11,634 bases of DNA, taken from NCBI GenBank assembly GCA_900555955.1, contig USNA01000011.1, forward strand, positions 1-11,634. The letters are read 5' to 3'. A program made the translations under genes and the position numbers. Below are positions 6,758 to 11,634 of this stretch, one piece after another; the first letter of the stretch is position 1; every line of letters begins with the position of its first letter. Origin of the DNA: an uncultured Collinsella sp. Its GTDB lineage: Bacteria; Actinomycetota; Coriobacteriia; Coriobacteriales; Coriobacteriaceae. The notes beneath the pieces are model-generated. The model worked only from the letters and a program-made list of their open reading frames with translations, was not told where the DNA came from and made no database searches.

Positions 6758-6835
6758 GTTTGGTCTCGGTAAAAAGATGCGATAACATACGGACAGTTTT
6801 GTCAATCCGAACTGGGGAAATGAAAGGCAAGCTGC

Positions 6836-7492
6836 ATGACCCTTCTCGAACTGTTCCAGCTGCTGAAGAAGCACCTCAAGCTGGTCATCACCCTTCCGGT
6901 GGTCTGCGCGATCGCCATGGGCATCGTGTCCTTCGTTGCGATGGACAACACCTACACTGCGACGACGAGCATGTACATTCTCGCCAAGACCGACGATAGC
7001 GGTCAGATGAGCTACAACGATCTCTCGGCGAGCCAGATGCTTTCCAACGATATCGCCACGCTGCTGGATAGCGATAGCGTTAAGAGCGGTGCAGCCAATG
7101 AACTGGGCCTCACCGATCTGGATGACTACAAGGTGTCTGTTTCCTCCGAGACCACCACGCGTGTCATTACCCTTTCGGTTACCGGCACCGATGCCAAGGA
7201 GACGGCTAAGGTCGCAAAGGCCATGGCCAGCTCGGTGAGTACGGTCGCTCAGAACGTCGGCGCTGCCCAGAGCATCAACGTTATCGACGAGGCTAAGACC
7301 CCCGAAGCCCCCAGTGGCCCCAAGCGCACGCTGTATATCGCCGTCGCGTTCCTCGCCGGTATCTTTATCGCAGTTGCCTATGTCGTTTTGGCAGACATGC
7401 TCAACACCCGCATCCGCGGTGCAGAAGAGGCAGAAGAGCTCCTGGGTATTCCCGTTGTTGGCCGAATTCCGGCTATGAAAGGTGGTAAATAG
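6836..7492 (+). CDS. cpsC: CpsC/Wzz-type polysaccharide chain-length and kinase-adaptor protein
   Basis: 218-residue membrane protein of the PCP (Wzz/CapA) family that sets polysaccharide chain length and activates the partner tyrosine kinase. Short cytoplasmic N-terminus, membrane segment about 16-36, an extracellular region about 37-163, membrane segment about 165-186, and a cytoplasmic tail. The tail has the family pattern TRIRGAEEAEELLGIPVVGRIP, which contacts the kinase. A Pro-containing stretch (KTPEAPSGPKR, 154-164) precedes the second membrane segment, as is usual. Two starts were compared: ATG at 6836 with AAAGG 8 bases upstream fits; ATG at 6820 is in another frame. The next gene starts 2 bp after the stop. 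CpsC-like proteins without a fused kinase are the Gram-positive arrangement. Which polymer it controls cannot be told here. Confidence 0.88.
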   Translation: MTLLELFQLLKKHLKLVITLPVVCAIAMGIVSFVAMDNTYTATTSMYILAKTDDSGQMSYNDLSASQMLSNDIATLLDSDSVKSGAANELGLTDLDDYKVSVSSETTTRVITLSVTGTDAKETAKVAKAMASSVSTVAQNVGAAQSINVIDEAKTPEAPSGPKRTLYIAVAFLAGIFIAVAYVVLADMLNTRIRGAEEAEELLGIPVVGRIPAMKGGK

Positions 7493-7494
7493 GC

Positions 7495-8232
7495 ATGGCT
7501 AAGGCAAAGAACACCGATAAGCTCGTTGTACAGAATGCCGCCAAGACCCTTCTGGCCAACATCCGCTTTGCGAGCGTGGACGACCCCATTCGCACCATCA
7601 CCGTTACCTCCTCGATTCCCAACGAGGGCAAGTCTACGGTTTCCATTAACCTTGCTCAGGCAATCGCCACGAGCGGCAAGTCCGTGCTCCTGGTCGAGGC
7701 CGATATGCGTCGCAGGTCCCTTTCCGATATGCTCGGCGTCCGCTCCCGCGGCGGACTCTATGCGGTTCTTTCCGAGCAGATCTCCATTGACCAGGCAATT
7801 GTCGAGACGGGTCAGAAGAACTTCTACTTCCTCGATGCCGAGCCGCATATTCCCAATCCTGCCGACATCATCGTCTCTCACCGCTTTGCCAAGCTGGTAA
7901 AGGCGCTTTCTGCCAAGTTCCAATACGTCATCTTCGATGCTCCTCCGGTCGGCACCTTCATCGATGCTGCCGAGATTGCCAGCCTGACCGACGGCACGCT
8001 GTTCGTGGTGCGCGAGGACTTTACCAAGCGCGAAGAGGCGCTCAACGCCATCGGTCAGCTTAAGAAGTCCGAGAAGGTCAAGCTCATCGGTACCGTCATG
8101 AACTACTGCGAGACCGAGACCAGCGAGTACTACTATTCTTACTACACCAAGGACGGTAAGAAGGTTAAGAAGGGCTCCGACGATCAGGGCACTTCCAAAA
8201 AGGGCATCTTCACCAACCGAGCAAACGTTTAG
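7495..8232 (+). CDS. cpsD: CpsD-type bacterial tyrosine kinase (BY-kinase)
   Basis: 245-residue cytoplasmic ATP-dependent autokinase, partner of the upstream membrane adaptor. Walker A SSIPNEGKST (39-48, with K46), Walker A' LLVEADMRR (65-73) and Walker B VIFDAPP (145-151, with D148). The C-terminus holds the autophosphorylated cluster: Y204, Y212, Y213, Y214, Y216 and Y217, followed by a Lys-rich tail. The usual N-terminal EAYRTLRTNI motif is degenerate here (NAAKTLLANI, 14-23). The first Asp of Walker A' is Glu (E68), a conservative change to a residue normally involved in Mg binding; D70 remains. The start lies 2 bp after cpsC and a GGTGG stretch about 9 bases upstream serves as ribosome site. 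The kinase gene is followed 17 bp later by the matching phosphatase, so the phosphorylation cycle is complete. Confidence 0.92.
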   Translation: MAKAKNTDKLVVQNAAKTLLANIRFASVDDPIRTITVTSSIPNEGKSTVSINLAQAIATSGKSVLLVEADMRRRSLSDMLGVRSRGGLYAVLSEQISIDQAIVETGQKNFYFLDAEPHIPNPADIIVSHRFAKLVKALSAKFQYVIFDAPPVGTFIDAAEIASLTDGTLFVVREDFTKREEALNAIGQLKKSEKVKLIGTVMNYCETETSEYYYSYYTKDGKKVKKGSDDQGTSKKGIFTNRANV

Positions 8233-8236
8233 TTGA

Positions 8237-8250
8237 TTAAGGCCGACTTA
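8237..8250. repeat. Second copy of TTAAGGCCGACTTA, at the cpsB start
   Basis: Fourteen bases identical to 1400-1413. Here they fill the 17-bp gap between cpsD and cpsB, include the AAGG ribosome site and end on the A of the cpsB ATG. The inverted arms survive as TAAG/CTTA. One 14-bp repeat in 11.6 kb could arise by chance. Confidence 0.5.
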
Positions 8251-8900
8251 TGCGTGACATTCATTGCCATATCTTGCCGGGTGTAGACGACGGCGCCGCC
8301 GATCTCGATGAGAGCTTGGCGATGCTCGAGGCTGCCAAGCGGGCCGGTGTAACCAGAATCGTTTGCACTCCTCACTGCCGTGATCCCTATTTCGATTACG
8401 ATAAGATGTGGGATGCCTTTGAGCTGCTGCGCGATAACGCTGACGGTTTTCCGCTTCAGATGGGCTTCGAGGTCAACCATCGAAAGCTCGTTGAGCTTGG
8501 TATCGATGCCGCGGAGCACCTGCATTTCGATGGAACCAATGAGTTTCTGCTCGAGCTTTCGACGCATGCCGATGCGTATGCGTTTAGAGAGTACGAGAAC
8601 ACGATTTACGATTTGCAGTGCCGCGGTTACCAGGTGATCATTGCTCATCCTGAGCGCTATCGCGCCGTCCAAAAGGATGTAAGCGTGGCGGAGCGCTTGG
8701 TCGATATGGGCTGCAAGCTGCAGGCTTCGGCGGACTTTATTGCCGGCGGTCGCTTTGGTCGCGAGAAAAAGCCGGCACAGCGTCTGTTCGATCAGAACCT
8801 GTACAGCTTCATCGCGAGCGATGCCCATAACGTGGGTCATTACGACTGCCTGGCGAAGGCTCGCGCGAAGTTTAGCGTGCGCGGAGCTCATTTTCGCTAA
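8250..8900 (+). CDS. cpsB: CpsB/YwqE-type PHP-domain protein-tyrosine phosphatase
   Basis: 216-residue manganese-dependent phosphatase expected to remove phosphate from the CpsD tyrosine cluster. PHP metal ligands are in order: H5-x-H7 in DIHCHILPGVDDG, H42 in CTPH, E74, H133 in AHPERY and D191-x-H193 in SDAH. The family hallmark ILPGVDDG is intact. It is slightly shorter than the roughly 240 residues usual for CpsB, with the deficit at the C-terminus, but the metal site is complete. AAGG upstream of the ATG serves as ribosome site, and the 17-bp gap from cpsD indicates one operon. In many capsule loci the order is cpsB-C-D; here the phosphatase comes last. No glycosyltransferase, flippase or polymerase follows. 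Confidence 0.9.
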   Translation: MRDIHCHILPGVDDGAADLDESLAMLEAAKRAGVTRIVCTPHCRDPYFDYDKMWDAFELLRDNADGFPLQMGFEVNHRKLVELGIDAAEHLHFDGTNEFLLELSTHADAYAFREYENTIYDLQCRGYQVIIAHPERYRAVQKDVSVAERLVDMGCKLQASADFIAGGRFGREKKPAQRLFDQNLYSFIASDAHNVGHYDCLAKARAKFSVRGAHFR

Positions 8901-8934
8901 AATCTGTCCCTAACGTTCGCATTGAATGAAAGGG
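8898..8934 (+). promoter_or_regulatory. Possible -10 and ribosome site of the acetyltransferase gene
   Basis: TAAAAT (8898-8903) matches the -10 consensus at 5 of 6 positions and overlaps the cpsB stop codon. No -35 is convincing, so the gene may be read from the cps operon. AAAGGG at 8929-8934 lies 5 bases before the chosen ATG at 8940 and decides it over the in-frame TTG at 8922. Confidence 0.35.
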
Positions 8935-8939
8935 CAGCC

Positions 8940-9440
8940 ATGGATATCCAACTTAAGACGGGATGCTTTGATGACGCGGCGTTGGTGCGCCGCGTCGTTT
9001 TTATGGACGAGCAGGGCTACGAGAATGAGTTCGACGCTATCGACGAGGATCCGAACTGCATTCATGTGACGCTCTATGTAGACGGCGAGCTTGCCGGTTG
9101 CTCGCGCGTGTTTCCCGAAGAGCTTGAGCGCGTGGCTGACGCAAAGGCCCCGGTGTTGCCGGCATGCGACATGGACGAAGGCGTTGCGGCGGGGGAGACC
9201 TACATTATGGGGCGCGTCGCCGTGCTGTCCACCATGCGCCGTCGCGGTCTGGCAAGCAAGATTGTCGAAGCCAGCGAAGCTGCTGCGTGCGATGCCGGCG
9301 CCAAGCTTATTAAGCTGCATGCGCAGGAATACGTGCTGCCGCTCTATGTAAAGGCGGGCTACACGCAAATTGCCCCGGTAGACTACGAAGACGAGGGCCA
9401 GCCCCATGTCTGGATGGCCAAGCGCGTAGATGGTAGATAG
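8940..9440 (+). CDS. GNAT-family N-acetyltransferase, ElaA/YjcF type
   Basis: 166-residue cytoplasmic enzyme that should transfer an acetyl group from acetyl-CoA to an amine; the substrate is unknown. The N-terminal VFMDEQGYENEFDAIDEDP (20-38) is the hallmark of the ElaA/YjcF branch, followed by H42. Motif A for CoA binding is GRVAVLSTMRRRGLA (91-105). The later pieces LHAQ (126-129), LYVKAGY (135-141) and EGQPHVWM (152-159) complete the fold. It lies 39 bp after cpsB on the same strand and could be the last gene of that transcript, though a link to polysaccharide is not evident. The gene is complete. Confidence 0.88.
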   Translation: MDIQLKTGCFDDAALVRRVVFMDEQGYENEFDAIDEDPNCIHVTLYVDGELAGCSRVFPEELERVADAKAPVLPACDMDEGVAAGETYIMGRVAVLSTMRRRGLASKIVEASEAAACDAGAKLIKLHAQEYVLPLYVKAGYTQIAPVDYEDEGQPHVWMAKRVDGR

Positions 9441-9477
9441 GGACGTTCCTTTTTGCCGGCAGTTTGGGACACTCCTT
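9440..9477. repeat. Imperfect direct repeats around the palindrome TGCCGGCA after the acetyltransferase
   Basis: GGGACGTTCCTT (9440-9451) and GGGACACTCCTT (9466-9477) agree at 10 of 12 positions and flank the 8-bp palindrome TGCCGGCA (9454-9461). The block begins on the last base of the stop codon. It may be a short dispersed element or part of a transcription end signal. From general familiarity I suspect it recurs between genes in Collinsella, but this was not tested. Confidence 0.45.
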
Positions 9478-9501
9478 GGCATCCGCCGCACGGTCGTTTC
9501 A

Positions 9502-9555
9502 ACATACAGTTTTTCGATTCCGTATGTATATATGCGCGCTAATGGGTTATAAAAT
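9502..9555 (+). promoter_or_regulatory. Promoter region of htpG with an upstream dyad
   Basis: TTATAAAATC contains overlapping -10 candidates (TATAAA 9549-9554, TAAAAT 9550-9555). Upstream, ACATAC (9502-9507) and GTATGT (9522-9527) form a perfect 6-bp inverted repeat over a 14-nt gap, reaching the -35 position. The section is AT-rich compared with its surroundings. No CIRCE (GAGTGCTAA type) or HspR HAIR (CTTGAGT type) element is seen, so known heat-shock repressors are not indicated. Confidence 0.45.
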
Positions 9556-9584
9556 CTAAGTCTGAACATAGCAGGTCTGCGATG

Positions 9585-9609
9585 CGGCTCGGGCGACCGG
9601 GCCGTTTTT
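9585..9609 (+). terminator. Strong intrinsic terminator-like hairpin in the htpG leader
   Basis: Eight-base-pair stem CGGCTCGG (9585-9592) with CCGGGCCG (9597-9604), one G-U pair, capped by the GNRA tetraloop GCGA and followed directly by TTTTT (9605-9609). It is the best terminator-like structure in the window. It lies 30 bp before the htpG ATG and about 30 bp after the TATAAA box. It may end transcripts from the acetyltransferase side, or act as an attenuator within the htpG leader. Confidence 0.7.
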
Positions 9610-9639
9610 GCGGACGGGGGTAGCGCGAAAGGACTGCAC

Positions 9640-11634
9640 ATGCGTCAATTTAAGACCGAGAGCAAAAAACTGCTCGACCTCATGATCAACTCCATCTACA
9701 CCAATAAGGAAATCTTCCTGCGCGAGCTTATCTCTAACGCGAGCGACGCCGTCGACAAGCTCAACTTTAAGAGCCTGCAGGACCCGAGCGTCAAGATCGA
9801 CCAGGGTGACCTGGCCATTCGCGTTTCCTTTGATAAAGACGCCCGCACCATTACCATCTCGGATAACGGCATTGGCATGACCGCCGAGGAGCTCGAGCGC
9901 AATCTGGGCACCATCGCCCATTCCGGCTCCGAGGAGTTTAAGACCGAGAACGCCGAGCAGCAGGGCTCCGATGTCGACATCATCGGTCAGTTTGGCGTGG
10001 GCTTCTACTCGGCTTTTATGGTCGCCAGCCATGTGAAGGTCGTCAGCCGCGCCTATGGCGAGGATGTCGCCCATGTGTGGGAATCCGACGGTCTTGAGGG
10101 CTACACCATCGAGGACGGCGAGCGCGCCGAGCACGGTACCGATGTCATCCTGACGCTGCGCGAGAACGAGAAGCTCGATGCTGACGGCGAGGCCGAGACC
10201 TACGATCGCTTCCTGACCGAGTGGGGTCTCAAGAGCCTGATTCAGCAGTACAGCAACTATGTGCGCTACCCGATTCAGATGATGGTGTCCAAGAGCCGCC
10301 AGAAACCCAAGCCCGAGGACGCCGGCGACGATTACAAGCCCGAGTACGAGGACTACCAGGAGCTCGAGACCGTCAACTCCATGACACCGATCTGGAAGAA
10401 GCGCAGCTCCGATGTCGAGCAGAAGGACTACGACGAGTTCTACAAGTCCACGTTCCACGACTTTGACGATCCTGCGCGCACCATCAGCTTCCACGCCGAG
10501 GGCACGCTCGAGTATGACGCCCTGCTGTTTGTGCCGGGACGCGCGCCGTTCGATCTGTACAGCAAGGACTACGAGAAGGGCCTGTCGCTTTACAGCTCCA
10601 ACGTCCTGATCATGGAGAAGTGCGACGACCTGCTGCCCGACTACTACAACTTTGTCCGCGGCGTCGTGGATTCCGCCGATGTGTCGCTCAACATCTCGCG
10701 CGAGACGCTTCAGCAGAACCGTCAGCTCAAGGCCATCGCCAAGCGTGTGGAAAAGAAGATCACCGCCGACCTTGAGGATATGCGTGACAACGACCGCGAG
10801 GCCTACGAGAAGTTCTTTGAGAACTTTGGCCGCGGTCTTAAGTACGGCATCTACTCGAGCTATGGCATGAAGGCCGATGAGCTTGCCGACCTGTTGCTGT
10901 TCTGGTCTGCCAAGGAACAGAAGATGATTACCCTGGCCGAGTATGCCAAGGGCATGCCCGAGGATCAGAAGGCCATCTACTACGCCGCCGGCGATTCGCG
11001 CGAGCGCTTGGCCAAGATGCCCGTGGTAAAGGGCGTGCTCGACCGCGGCTATGACGTGCTGCTGCTGACGCAGGATGTGGATGAGTTCACGTTCCAAGCT
11101 ATGCGTGAGTACGTTGCCGCCGATATGCCTAAGATCTACGAGGACGACGCAGCTCGCGAGGCTGCCGAAAAGGCTGTGGCCGACGGTGCCGAGCCCGAGG
11201 TCGAGGATCGTCATCTAGAGCTCAAGAACGTTGCGACTGGCGATCTTGATCTGGCGACCGAGGACGAGAAGAAGGAGGCCGAGGACGCCACCAAGGAAAA
11301 CAAGGACCTCTTCAGCGCTATGAAGGAGGCGCTCGGTGACAAGGTCGAGAAAGTTGCCGTCTCCGCGCGCCTGACCGATGCCCCCGCTTGCATCACCACC
11401 GAGGGCCCGCTTTCGCTCGAGATGGAGAAGGTGCTCCAGAATGGTCCCGAGGGCGCGCCCGACGGCATGCCCAAGAGCCAGCGCGTGCTCGAGCTCAACG
11501 CCAAGCACCCGGTCTTTGCCAAGCTTGTCACTGCCCAGAAGGCGGGCGACGCCGACAAGATCAAGCAGTACTCCGGTCTGCTCTACGACCAGGCCCTGCT
11601 CGTCGAGGGCATCCTCCCCGAGGACCCCGTTGCC
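9640..11634 (+). CDS. htpG: HtpG, bacterial Hsp90 chaperone (last residues off the right edge)
   Basis: ATP-dependent cytosolic homodimeric chaperone for folding and stress protection. 665 codons are visible without a stop. By family length and the last motif, LLYDQALLVEGILPEDP, only a short C-terminal tail is missing. The N-terminal GHKL ATPase (about 1-215) shows E29 and N33 in RELISNASDA, D75 in DNGIGM and the lid GQFGVGFYS (116-124). The middle domain carries NISRETLQQ with the ATP-contacting R354. An acidic, Ala/Glu-rich linker of roughly 45 residues (about 497-545) precedes the C-terminal dimerisation domain. GAAAGGA at 9627-9633, 6 bases before the ATG, supports the start. Transcription probably starts near 9560 and must pass the hairpin at 9585-9609. 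No functional link to the upstream genes is apparent. Confidence 0.96.
   Translation, partial: MRQFKTESKKLLDLMINSIYTNKEIFLRELISNASDAVDKLNFKSLQDPSVKIDQGDLAIRVSFDKDARTITISDNGIGMTAEELERNLGTIAHSGSEEFKTENAEQQGSDVDIIGQFGVGFYSAFMVASHVKVVSRAYGEDVAHVWESDGLEGYTIEDGERAEHGTDVILTLRENEKLDADGEAETYDRFLTEWGLKSLIQQYSNYVRYPIQMMVSKSRQKPKPEDAGDDYKPEYEDYQELETVNSMTPIWKKRSSDVEQKDYDEFYKSTFHDFDDPARTISFHAEGTLEYDALLFVPGRAPFDLYSKDYEKGLSLYSSNVLIMEKCDDLLPDYYNFVRGVVDSADVSLNISRETLQQNRQLKAIAKRVEKKITADLEDMRDNDREAYEKFFENFGRGLKYGIYSSYGMKADELADLLLFWSAKEQKMITLAEYAKGMPEDQKAIYYAAGDSRERLAKMPVVKGVLDRGYDVLLLTQDVDEFTFQAMREYVAADMPKIYEDDAAREAAEKAVADGAEPEVEDRHLELKNVATGDLDLATEDEKKEAEDATKENKDLFSAMKEALGDKVEKVAVSARLTDAPACITTEGPLSLEMEKVLQNGPEGAPDGMPKSQRVLELNAKHPVFAKLVTAQKAGDADKIKQYSGLLYDQALLVEGILPEDPVA

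Noticed and set aside
6792..6803. GACA-GTTT-TGTC dyad, and TTGACA on its minus strand
   Set aside because: Only four pairs, and the minus-strand TTGACA has no -10 at proper distance and no gene to serve.
8906..9444. GTCCCTA (8906-8912) and TAGGGAC (9438-9444) as inverted ends of a mobile cassette carrying the acetyltransferase
   Set aside because: Seven bases is too short to exceed chance, no target-site duplication is evident, and the gene's codon use matches its neighbours.
9556..11214. 552-codon open frame on the minus strand opposite htpG
   Set aside because: Antisense shadow of the strongly conserved htpG; low-complexity Leu/Val/Gly composition and no recognisable motif.

Overview
The window looks like chromosomal DNA from a gut actinobacterium of the class Coriobacteriia, most likely Collinsella or a close relative. 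This is inferred from the GC-rich third codon positions, Gram-positive-type signalling proteins in a high-GC genome, and the protein style. I could not run a taxonomic search. It holds ten genes with clear family assignments, all but the first on the + strand. The first gene and the last (htpG) are cut by the window edges. No rRNA, tRNA, CRISPR array, insertion sequence or prophage is visible, and no gene-free stretch exceeds 200 bases.

Layout. (1) 2-1282, minus strand: a secreted PBP5-type D-alanyl-D-alanine carboxypeptidase with a GTG start and an in-frame 18-bp tandem duplication. (2) 1283-1479: a divergent promoter region. (3) 1480-3440: a response regulator and a histidine kinase that closely resemble VanR and VanS. 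(4) 3544-4419: PstB, the phosphate-importer ATPase, with no pstS, pstC, pstA or phoU beside it. (5) 4484-6640: a PhoB/PhoP-like regulator and a PhoR-like kinase, translationally coupled, followed by a probable terminator. (6) 6836-8900: a compact three-gene module of CpsC/Wzz-type chain-length protein, CpsD-type tyrosine autokinase and CpsB-type PHP phosphatase. (7) 8940-9440: an ElaA/YjcF-type acetyltransferase. (8) 9640 to the right edge: HtpG (bacterial Hsp90), preceded by a strong intrinsic terminator-like hairpin inside its own leader.

The common theme is the cell envelope and nutrient sensing: peptidoglycan trimming opposite a VanRS-like sensor, phosphate sensing beside PstB, and a tyrosine-phosphorylation system for surface polysaccharide. 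PhoBR-to-envelope regulation is an inference. It rests on TTTACA-type direct repeats upstream of the cps module and a similar pair upstream of pstB. No wholly new system is evident. The points most worth checking are the VanRS/carboxypeptidase pairing, the orphan pstB, the cps phosphorelay without polysaccharide enzymes, the htpG leader terminator, and the repeated dyads.
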